From assembly GCA_023053545.1 (NCBI GenBank), contig JAKZAN010000004.1, forward strand, positions 11,036,001-11,100,000: a DNA stretch of 64,000 bases, given 5' to 3'. The stretch comes from Lepidurus packardi. Lineage: Eukaryota > Arthropoda > Branchiopoda > Notostraca > Triopsidae. Below the pieces are notes generated by a model. That model was not told the DNA's origin. It was given only the letters and a program-made list of their open reading frames with translations, and ran no database searches. The position numbers and the translations under genes were made by a program. Shown piece by piece: positions 38,114 through 48,050 of the stretch. How positions within the stretch are numbered: position 1 is the stretch's first letter; each line of letters opens with the position of its first letter.

Positions 38114-39526
38114 TTAGCCTCTGTGCGAGCGGGTACCGATTATATCGTCAGCCGTGACGCACCTTTTGAAGATATGGAACATCGAGATTAGTTTCGATTT
38201 TCTAAGAAAAATTGCCAATCAAGTTAGCGATTTACCGGCAGAGCTGAGTGTCGTAGTAGGATCCAGTCGAGCATTCCGTGACCAAAGCAGGAGGACAGCG
38301 ACACCGGCATGTGGAATCGTCCCAATAGAGCGGGTCAGAACAGCTAGGCCTGCCTTTCACAGGTTTCCCGTTTTGGTCTACACGACATAAACAACGACAG
38401 TTCTTGGAGTCGTAATTCTGTCGTTCGTTGCAGTGTTGCGCTTTCACTTTGCACTCGCAGCGACACTTGTTGTGTTTCTCGATCGAGACTTGCTTGATGG
38501 TCATTTGCGAAGCGGTTGAACTCATAGCCACCACCTTTAGTATTTAAAAAGGAATTTATTGTATTATTGAAGACACATTGAGACAGTTTCAGTTCAGTTC
38601 AACTCAACACAGTTCAGTTCCACACAGAAGGTAGAAAGATCAGGAAATAACTGAAATTCTTACCTTCTTGCGGATCATGGTGATGCCATTGGGATCAGGA
38701 ACACATTCCAAAGCTTCGTGTTTGCAACAGCCACCACATCTTTCGATCAGAGCGCAACCGGGGAGTAAGCGAATCATGGGGTTCGGATCTTTGGGGATTT
38801 CCACCGAGATTTTGCGGGGTTTGCAGTCAGCGGACTTGTCTTTGAGAATCTCGTTCACTTTCTGGAGCGTGTCGGGATCGGGCGGCAAGGCGGAATTGGA
38901 TTCGTCGTTGCTCTTTACCTTGGGCCGCTTGTCTGTCAATTTTGGTTCAAATTTAGTTTCGGATCAAAGAATTAAATTAGAAAAGAAACAAATTGTTGTC
39001 ACTATCTCACCTTTAAACGTGATGGCGGAAGGGGATGGTATGTAATCATAACATCGTTTTCTCAAGGCAATCGAAGCTTTCTATAGGGTAAAAAAAAGTC
39101 GTGAAATCTTTTTGCAAACTATCCGTTTTGCGACATTGTGTCTCGCTTGAAAACGCTTACTCTTACCAGTTCCTCGTCCTGGGGAATGTTATTTCCACGC
39201 CAGAATCCCTGCATGACTTCTTTGGCAACGGGGGAAAGACAGATTCCAGGCCCTCCGATGTCGATCATTTGCAGCAGTAAGCTTTCGAGGTTAGTCACTG
39301 TGCCATTGAGTGCTTGAGGCTGCAAATCAAAAGATTTTTTTATGAGGAACCTTTTTTTTCGAATTTTTTTTCTTGATTTCTTTACCGATTCCGTGCTGGG
39401 GGAGGTATTATCCTGGAAGTACTTTTCTCTCGATGACAAATTTCTCGGTGTTGAGCGGCAGGGTACCAAGGGAGCAGCGACAAACAGGCAGACGACGATG
39501 ATCACGTATTGTTGCTGGGCTGACAT
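38114..39526 (-). CDS. Pvf: PDGF/VEGF-related growth factor with CxCxC tail
   Basis: Minus-strand exons 39526-39386, 39319-39167, 39080-39011, 38932-38664, 38534-38236 and 38201-38114; 339 residues. A signal peptide (YVIIVVCLFVAAPLVPC) is followed by a propeptide. The cystine-knot domain from residue ~158 contains CKPRK, LLPGCALIERCGGCC, LECVPDPNG and HNKCRCEC, so all eight family cysteines are present. Two further CxCxC units follow (CRCLC, CRCRC), as in VEGF-C/D and insect Pvfs. Known role: secreted ligand of a PVR/VEGFR-type receptor tyrosine kinase, acting in haemocyte and cell migration. The last exon is the least certain. Intron 1 (39320-39385) is 66 bp, in frame and stop-free, so it could be retained. 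Confidence 0.92.
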
Positions 39527-39678
39527 GTTCGGTTGGGATGATTTTGACTAGCACTTTTGGAGAGCAGTGAATTTGCACAAAAATTGACTTGGGAGCAGAG
39601 AGGGTGGAATTGAGGATCTCAACGAGCTATCGAGAGATGTAGACGCTAATGATGGAGCACATGGAGTTTCAGCGATGG

Positions 39679-39686
39679 TTTATATA
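39679..39686 (-). promoter_or_regulatory. TATA box of the Pvf-like gene
   Basis: TATATAAA on the minus strand, about 155 bp upstream of the ATG. This leaves roughly 120 bp of 5' UTR. Confidence 0.5.
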
Positions 39687-39689
39687 CGT

Positions 39690-40641
39690 CTGCTGCAAAG
39701 ACTGGGAAGAGAAGCCTTTTCTAGTGTATAAACGTCTGGGGATTTTCCCTTGAAGGTTCGGTGCCGCCCTTTTAAAGCCCCTTTCATGTGTGTACTGGGT
39801 TACACACACATGAGTGGTTTTAAACAAATAATTATTCAGACAGAAAAGTTCAAAGGTCGCTTCGTTTTTTGTGAAGGATTTGGGGGGGATGAATCTATAC
39901 ATGACTAACAGTTTGTCTGGGCCAGAAGCTAATTTTAGGTCATTATTACGATGTGGATCGTGGCACGTAGTGTGTCAAGTGGGACAAAGGAAATTGCGGT
40001 TTTTATTTTCAAAAAAATGAGTTCAAACTTGGGTTTGTTATGCAGCTTTTCTTTAAAACGAAGATAACGTGTAGATTGTCTGGACGGATGGAATTTTTCC
40101 CAGCTTCTCTCTAAGACAGATTTCTGAGTATTTGTTTGGTCTGACGCAGCATGGGGTCTCCCGTATTAACAGAACAGGCCGGGCTTGTTTTTATTATTTA
40201 TTTAAGCGTTTTGAGGTAACGGCAATTCCGAGATTCTGTTGAAAATCCGCGAAAAGGCTTCCGAGAAGTGGAAAGTGAGAGAGAGATCTCGGGGTAGTAC
40301 GTAAGCCAACGCCAAAAGGGTAACTACGTCCGACTCATTGTTTAGATTGAACGAGTTCCGTATTTACGGATTGCGTCCGAGAAATTTCCCCTGGAATTAG
40401 TTGACGGATGACGACTTTACGGACTCTCCTTCCTAATTGTTTGCTTGCGTGGGGAAGGTTCGTTTCATAATGGGGTGGTGACAGTTTGTTTAAGAACGTT
40501 ATATGCAGATTTGAGAAATTGTAAAATTTGAACTTCGTAAGGAATAAAAGTAACTACGAACTTCGTAAGGAATAAAAGAAGTGAATAGAGAAAATTTCTA
40601 ATGTTTTTAAGTGGAAACTTGCTTTGAATTTGTAAAAAGTA
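39690..40641. other. Intergenic region upstream of the Pvf-like gene and downstream of channel gene A
   Basis: No gene seen. A 28 bp spaced direct repeat (AACTTCGTAAGGAATAAAAG) lies at about 40531-40578. An AATAAA-type signal for gene A on the minus strand is not obvious. Confidence 0.4.
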
Positions 40642-43571
40642 TTAGTAATACGCTGGGGCGTTGTTGGAGGGTGGAGGGTGGTAATTCATGGCCTGAGGTA
40701 GCGCCGCAGGCATCATGAACATGGGCTGGAAAGCGTGCATTGGCATGGACATAGGGACGGGCACGTGTTGGATGATGACACTGGGCCTATTGGTAGCGGG
40801 CTGGACGTAGAAGTCATCGGCGAGGGCATCGTAAGCGTGCCGGCGACGCCGCATCAGTAGGGGCGATTCGGGCAGGGCGGGGAGGAGCGGAGCGCGTTGA
40901 GCCTGGTACTGGGACAGTGCTGCAAGCGTCTGTTTTCGGTGGGTCGGTTGGGCCTGGAGGGCGGCTTGGAGCGCCAGCGTGGCCGAACTTCCCGGTCGAA
41001 CGCGGTGTTCGCGCTCGAAGCACCAGCGGAAGCAGATGAAGTAGAAAAGTTCGATGCAAGCGATGACGCTGAAGCCGAGTCCAAAGCCCAGCAAGCCTCC
41101 CATGGCCGCTGTTTGTTATTATTATGTTTACGATGATTAATATTGTAGAATAGCATTCATTTTTCTTAACACATATATAAGAAAAAAGGAACTTACAAAC
41201 AAAATCTTCCCAGGCGTAGCGCACCTCCATTGAGTATCGTATGGCCACTTTGTCTTGGAAATAGACCGCGATTGGAACCATATTCTCCCTATGAGATAAA
41301 AAATAATCAGAAAACATTGGATCGTTAAATGTATATAACTGAAACTAAGTTAGCGCATGGGAAGAATTACCTGGCATAGGTTATTAAAGACTCTGCGCCT
41401 GGAAAATTTTCGTCATTATATTTAGTTGTATTGCGCAAACGGCGAAATAAAGCCGAGCCATTAAACGCTGTGCCAGGGAAAGGCGCAGAGGACATGTGCA
41501 CCTTGTATAGAACTTCCGAGCATTCCGGGTAACATTGTGGGCAGTATATACCCTAGCAATAATAACCAAAATCAATTCAGTAGGTGAAAAATTTAGGAAC
41601 GATTCAAACCACTCTGACCTAACTTACTTGGTCGCTACGGATATCAGCTGTAAAACGTTAGTATCAATGTATATTAGTAAACATGAGTAAACTTTTGAAA
41701 AGCAGCTCTTGAAATACTTACACAACTTTTTGGCGAGTTTGGGTAAATTATCCATACCACAGATAGTTAAATTGCTAGGCACTTGATGGAAATGAGGGGA
41801 ATTGTGGAATTGTTATGAAAGAGTTTTGTAAAATTTTCAGAGGAATTCTTCTCTACCTGGGTAGAAGTAGGGCCGGCATCCGATTTCCGTCATGGTTAAT
41901 TTGGTGATGCATTCCATGAGACAACGGGCTGCCGTATATTTCCTAAAATAATCCAGTTCGGCTTCACCGTCATAGTAACAAAGTCTTTTTTCAAAACGGA
42001 CGGAATTGATACTCGAGTCGGCTACGATACTGATGGGCTCCACTCCAATATTCATGGCACTATCCACTCCGAGGATAAAGCCACGGTCACTCACGTCCGG
42101 GAACTCCTCTTTGCCATGGAGCGAAACCTTTGAAGAAGGAAAGTAATTCTTACAAAATGCGAGTTCTCTTTGATCGTTTCAAACAGCATCGAAGTAAAAG
42201 AAAAAGGAAGGATGTACTTTAAAACCATCGAAGTTGGTCATGATGCTGCTGTAGTCTTCGCGGTTACTGTCCAGTAAGACTGTTAGACCGGCGAACCTAA
42301 TTTGTGGGAGTAAATTTTCAATTTCCAAAACTTCGTTTGGGTTTTAAATTTAAGATAAGGTTTGAGGAGAAAGACTTGCATTCCTGCGCTGTTGGTGTCG
42401 AGAATCTTCTTGTTTTCCGATAAGGGGACGAACATTTTTATGTCTGCCGAATCGTCGGAAGTCATGTTGGTAGAATTGAGACCCGTGTCGTAGTCTACAA
42501 ACGCTGCGCTAGCCAATAGTGCCGCTTTGCTTTCGTCGTAGAAAGCATCCCAGATTCTAGTAACCAAACAGTTTTTAAGGTATTCGGGCTTCTTAAGGCA
42601 AGTAAATGGAAGTAAACGAACGTCATGTTGACTTCCGGAATAAAGACGCGAACATTCTTAGCGTTGAACGAACAGCAATAACCGTCGTCAGTTGCCCGTC
42701 CAAGGAAAATGGATTGGCAATCGATAGGATCGTCTTGCCAGGTGCAATCTGCCAAGATTTCTTCACAAGGCGTTTGACACTGACGGAAAATTGGAAACAT
42801 TTTATTTCTGGAAAAACTAAACCTAGGCTAATTTTTAAGAAAGAAAAACCCTAAAAAAATGACTTAAATATTAATTAAATTTAACATTAAAATTGAAGCT
42901 AAATTTTAAGTCCTAACCCTAACCTTTTTCATGATGTACAGCATCTCGGTGACATTGATATTGCTATCTTTCATCAATTCTGCCAATCGGATGGTATCGT
43001 TAAGGAATTTGGAGGGTAAAGCCAGATCAGGCTTGGTCATGATTCGCAAAGCGAGTTTCATATCCTCGTATGTGATCGCATTATATCTACCAGCGAGATT
43101 ATCCTCTTTTAAATGAACCGGAAAAGGGATACGTTACGTACCGTGGATTGGTCAAAAGTTCTTCCAAGCGTATTTTGGACACTTTATTCACGTTACAAAC
43201 CGTAAAAGCGGGAAAAGGCAGTTCATTCAAAGGTACTGCTGTGGACTGGATGGACGTTAAAATCGGCGACTTTTCCCATTTACTCCAGTAACTCCAGCAC
43301 ATGTAGACAGCGAAACCCGAGGCGATCGAGACCAAAAGCACCCACATGATTTTCTCCACCTTGTGCGTTCCATCCTCGCCCACGTATTTGACCTGTACAG
43401 ATAACAGTTTCCCCCCGTATGAACTTCTCAAAGGATCAATGTTAAGAGAAAGCTGATTGAGAGAAAGCGGAAATGAAAACAATCAGGACTGACCCCGTGG
43501 AGCGCACTGTTGGCAGACCATTCTTTGCCCAGTTGGATGAACTTCGCCGTACTTTGTTTGCCTTTTGGCAT
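40642..43571 (-). CDS. DEG/ENaC (pickpocket-like) sodium channel subunit, gene A
   Basis: Minus-strand exons: 43571-43494, 43392-43142, 43086-42924, 42779-42622, 42556-42380, 42296-42218, 42127-41857, 41781-41722, 41647-41628, 41552-41371, 41288-41197, 41108-40642; 665 residues. Cytosolic N-terminus with the His-Gly gating motif (NSALHGVKYVGE), then TM1 (IMWVLLVSIASGFAVYMCWSYW). The Cys-rich ectodomain includes FPAFTVCNVNKVS, GYCCSFNA, CLMECITKLTMTEIGCRPYFYP and CPQCYPECS. TM2 carries the selectivity Gly-x-Ser (GLGFSVIACIELFYF). A Pro/Gln/Met-rich cytosolic tail of ~110 residues includes RRRRHAYDAL. Known role: trimeric amiloride-sensitive Na+ channels for mechano-, chemo- or fluid sensing. 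One exon is only 20 bp. The 42297-42379 intron uses a GC donor. The ATG was chosen because gene C conserves it. Confidence 0.92.
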
Positions 43572-44333
43572 AGCGAAGAACAACAACCCTTCTTGAACTT
43601 CTTCAATGCCCCACCGATCATACAAAACGTTGCTACTTTGGAAACTACTTTGTAATCCGATTTTGGAGCTCCAGGAAGTGTCGGTTGAGCAGCTAGGAAG
43701 ACTCCCTTCTAAGTGTACCAGCTCTGCCTATCGAGTCTTTTATCCTGGCTAACAACAGTGTGAAACTCATTTTTTCATCCTCTTGTGATGTTATAGTAAA
43801 TAAAAGGGATGAAATTCAGGTGCATAGGTTCCCTGGTGACCCGAATGCTAATGTGGGGACTTTCATCCACTGTTATTCTTGATTAACAACCGCCTGACTC
43901 ATTACAAGGCCAATTTGGAGTCAGTAGAGCGCACTCACACGCACTCTGGCCTATCGTGAGTTCCTTTTCCTGCTGAATTAGAGCACCCTATAAAATATTA
44001 TGCGAGATACACCTCACCTCCTTATTTGTGTAACTACTGTATGCTGTTTTCTGCGAATACATTTTTATTTTGGGGGGGTCAGCTTTAGAAAAAGGGTCAA
44101 CTGTGTTCGACTCAATTATTCTTCTCGTTCATGAAGGTGAAAGATTGAAGAAACTTGTTCTAGGAAGAGAATTCAGTCCCTTTTTAGGGTGGACAAGGGG
44201 ATTTTGAATAATTGAATAGCGCGTGAGAAGAAGAATAAAACGCAGTGGTACAGGGTCCATTTACCGCAGTACAGCAAAAGGATAAAAGTGTCGGAATGGC
44301 TGACGAAGATGAGGCCCAATTGTCTTCCCCCTT
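43572..44333. other. Spacer between channel genes A and B
   Basis: Upstream region of gene A and 3' flank of gene B. Short stretches resemble the spacer between genes C and D: a GGGATGAAATTCAGGTGCATA-like block near 43808 matches one near 51250, and GCGTGAGAAG with nearby GGAATGGCT near 44220-44300 matches 51690-51740. The flanks were therefore duplicated along with the genes. Confidence 0.55.
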
Positions 44334-46921
44334 TTAGTTTCCCTCAGGGTCAGTCATCCAGGTGGGAATCATTGGGATCGAGGTCACGATCGGCAGATGG
44401 ACCGGTTGGAGGAAATAGGCTGTAGGCGTGGCTTTGAGGTGGCCTGTGTAAGGCGTCGGCATGATTTGGTAGGTCCTGTGGCGCCGATGACGGAAAAGGG
44501 TGGCAGCTGAGGGAGCTGATGGGAATGATTCAAACGCCGCGGGCTGTTTCGGGGTTTGAGGAAGTGATTTCGGCAGACATTGACGGATTCCGAAGAAATA
44601 AAAACACTCGAAGACTGTTATAACGCTGAAACCCATGCCCAAGCCGAGAATTCCCCCCATAGATGCTATTGAAAATACAATTTTAATGTTTACAAAATTT
44701 AAGGAACCGTGAAGGAAAGGGAGTCGGACAAAAACTGAAGTTGAACTATTTGCGGAATTTCTCCTTACCTAGGAAATCATCCCAGTGATAGCGAACTTCC
44801 ATCCTGTACGCCATGCAGGTCGCTTCCTCGTAATAAAGGGAGAGGGAGACTACATTTTTTCTGGAATTATTTCAGAATTGACTTTTATGAGAAATGACTT
44901 TATTGGCTTGTGTTGGCTAGTAGTTATGAAAAGACATCGACTCACTTGAAGTAAGCTTCGAAAGTACTGTTGTCCATAAGAAGGTAATTGGAATGACTGC
45001 GAAGCTTTTGGGCTAGTTCAGTGTCGAAGAAGTTCTGTCCAGGGAAGGGCGCTCTGGACAAGCGATACTCGTAGATAGAATTGCTGCAAGTAGGCAAGCA
45101 TTCAGGGCAGAGGTTTCTTTTATGGCGGGACCCTATAGGATATTTATTTAGAAAGTTAACGCCAGGCTTTTGTTATAAACCAAGCGTTACGGAGAATCTC
45201 AGCCAGCTTTGGAAGTTGCTCGAAATCGCAGATCTTGTGGGAAATATTGACTTTGGGGTAAAGAAAAATAGGAGTGAGCAGACTTGGCGATTGTTTGGTA
45301 GGTAGATTGCCAACCTGGATAGAAATAGGGTCGACAGGAAATGTTCTTCATCATGAGGCCGGTCAGGCAGTCGAGGAAGCAATTACTCGCCGAGTAGGAC
45401 TTAAATTCCTTCAATTCTCGCTCGCCGTCCACGTAGCAGTTACGGGAACTTAAACTAACGGTCCGAACGTCCTCTCGTGCTTTGACTACGCTGCACTGAA
45501 TTCCGACATGGACTTGGGAATCGAGGCCGATAATAAATCCGCGTTCGCCCACGTCAGGAAACTCGATAGGATCATGTAATAATAGCTTTTTTTTAAGGGA
45601 AATGAAGAAAACGATCGAAATATTTTCTTATTTACTATATTCTTATTTAAATTTTATATAAGAATATTCTGAAACGATGGAGATTAAGTTATCGGAAAAT
45701 TTTCAGACGGATGGAATTTACCTTGAATCCATCAAAGTCACTCGTAGTCACGGAATAATCGTCAGTTCGACCGTCGAGTGTGATAGTCAGGCCTAGCGAA
45801 ATCACTTCACTATGTGAAAACTGATGCAATAGACTAAAGTACCAGCAAAGATGCCGGCTGTCTGGGAATCCCGGTACTGCTTCTCTTCGTTCAACACGTA
45901 GTCCGTCGAAAGGCTGATCCTCGCACTCCGGAGGGGCAAGTTAGGCGTTGGCGTTGTCCAAGTACCAAGGAAGACTTCCCAGTCACTTTAAAAACAAAAC
46001 AAAAAAAAATGGTATTAAATGCCAAAGAAAATTATGTTTTTTTTATGTTGCGTACGTTTCATTGATCTGAGGGATAAACATTTTGGTTTCTTTGGCATTA
46101 AAAGTGCAGGCGTAACCGTCATCCGTTAGGCGACCGATAAACAAGTCAGAGCAATTAAGATCCACGCCCTTCCATTCGCAGTGAACGATAATTTCATCGC
46201 ATTCCACTTTCGTCTAAAATTTTACGTAGAATAAATACTCAATACTTAGAGGACGTAACAGTAAATCACTTTTTTCATTATGTAGAGCAGATCAGTGACG
46301 TTAATTTGCGAGTCTTTTAGTTTCTGCGTTAACCCAGGTACTCGGCTGGCGTTGACATCGTCCCGGATGAGCTCAGGAATGGTCATTAGCTTCAGAATTA
46401 ACGGCAAATCAGCAGAAATGTTCTGGTACCTAAATTCAAATGAATTAAAAAGTAAGTAAAACGTTGATTCATCTATTCCTGTGAGTTTGAGGTTTTGAAC
46501 CACAATTCTTACTTGGGATTTTTCATAATAGTCTCGTTTAGTTTCTTCTTAGAGAATTTGTTGACATTGCAGACAGTAAAGGCTGGGAAGCTAATGCTTG
46601 TCAAAGGAGCGTTGGTGGAATCGAACGAGGTAAGCAAAGGTAGATCCTTGGATTTATTCCAGTAGGTCCAACACATGTAAACCGAAAAACTAGCTGTTGC
46701 AAGGCACACGACAAACCAAACCAGTTTCTCTGCTTTGGTTGTCCCTTGCTCGCCAACATATCTGAGCCTAAATGGAATAAACAGGGAAAATGAGGATCTG
46801 GAGTTCTTTATTTTTGTTTTTTATTAATTTCTTTATTTTACCCTTGGATGCCAGTATTGGAAAAGAAATCTTGGATATTAGTCGTAAATCTCGTGCACGC
46901 CTCCTTTCTGGACAGTACCAT
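44334..46921 (-). CDS. DEG/ENaC (pickpocket-like) sodium channel subunit, gene B
   Basis: Minus-strand exons: 46921-46842, 46767-46513, 46429-46270, 46213-46056, 45985-45843, 45792-45722, 45585-45315, 45250-45191, 45132-44946, 44860-44769, 44665-44334; 602 residues. TM1 is WFVVCLATASFSVYMCWTYW. The ectodomain includes SFPAFTVCNVNKFS, GYACTFNA, CFLDCLTGLMMKNISCRPYFYP and CPECLPTC. TM2 has the Gly-x-Ser filter (GMGFSVITVFECFYF). The position of the conserved His-Gly gating motif reads Gln-Gly (NTGIQGLRYVGE). The 20 bp mini-exon of genes A and C is fused with the next exon here, and the tail is shorter (~75 residues). It is clearly diverged from A and C, so it is an older paralogue. Confidence 0.9.
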
Positions 46922-48050
46922 TGCCTTGGGAGAAACTTGTGATCTTTGTGTTCACGTGTTTAGGAATGCTCGTGAAAGAAAACTAACTAGGCCGCGTTTA
47001 GGTGAGTCGGCTTTAAATGAGTTCCCTTGGACATCCCACGCCCCAAAAGGGATACAAACTTGGGTAATGGAAAACGGGGGCAGAACCCAAAAGTCAAGAA
47101 GCACTAATGGATTCCTCACCTGAAAAATATGGCATTCGCAAGAAGAATATTGTTTTCCGTGTTCAAAGCTGTTGGGCTCGATTTTCTTTCGAAAACTGGA
47201 TCGATATCAGAGTTAATTGGGTTCTTATGTGAGTTTTACAGCCTGCTACGACTAGAGCAGTACGAGCGAAGTATCAAGTAGGGTGTTTCCAGCTGTTTAT
47301 TGGCTGAGTGAAACCGAAGAGATGGAACGTGTCAAGCAAATTAAGAGGACAGTCGGGGGTAGCTTTATTATGAGTACTTTACTGGATCTGCGGGGTGCAC
47401 AGTACTAGTCTTCTAGGCTATGATAGTGCGTAAAACCACTGATGAAGGATCTGCGTAAAACCACTGATGAAGGATCTAAGAAGGCGTGGTAGATCGATGC
47501 TTGGCGTTGTTGGTAAAAAGCCAGCGGGAGCTGGATCGACTGCATCATAAAGCCCCGTTAGGGTGGCCTGGAGCCATGTAGGGAAAAGGAGGATCTCGCG
47601 GATCAGCTGGACCGGCCGGTACCCGCCAGAACGAAGGCTTGGCAACGGCGGGTATGTAGCTGTTCACATTTCCAGTTTCACTAGCGTGGTTTAAACTATC
47701 TCGGGGATCAGCAAGGCAGTGGCTGATGTAGTTTTGGAGATGTTACAGGAGAAGCCGTGGACAGGATTCGGATAATTCGTATCGCTGAGACGAGGCAAAG
47801 TGGGAAATCGGAATGATTCGCTCGCCGTAGACTGATTCCCATTCCAAGCGGATTGGTGGAAACAATGACAAGTTGAGCTCTGAGGCGTAGTTTGAAGTTT
47901 CTGAGTTATACGAAGTTTTCAAAGAGTAATAATGGGAATTTTTAGGAATTTTTGTATATGGGAGGTGAAGATTAGAAAATTTAGTAGATTTTAGGTGGGG
48001 TAACTTGAATTGAAAATATTTGACTTTGGATGGAAATAAAGTGAAAAGAG
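46922..48050. other. Spacer between channel genes B and C
   Basis: Holds a degenerate channel exon (47410-47700) and a 25 bp perfect tandem duplication (unit GCGTAAAACCACTGATGAAG...) at about 47428-47478. The remainder is presumably the promoter of gene B and 3' flank of gene C. Confidence 0.5.
47410..47700 (-). pseudogene. Decayed C-terminal exon of a gene D-like DEG/ENaC paralogue
   Basis: On the minus strand this segment aligns by eye with the end of gene D's last exon. Shared blocks are the GTACCGGCCG and GAT..CC..C region, then CAGTCGATCCAGCTCCCGCT and TACCAACAACGCC. In gene D these encode VPAAP and IQSIQLPLIVYQQRP; here a frame reads MQSIQLPLAFYQQRQ. A frameshift and a stop separate the two halves, and no upstream channel exons precede it in the right place. 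Confidence 0.7.
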
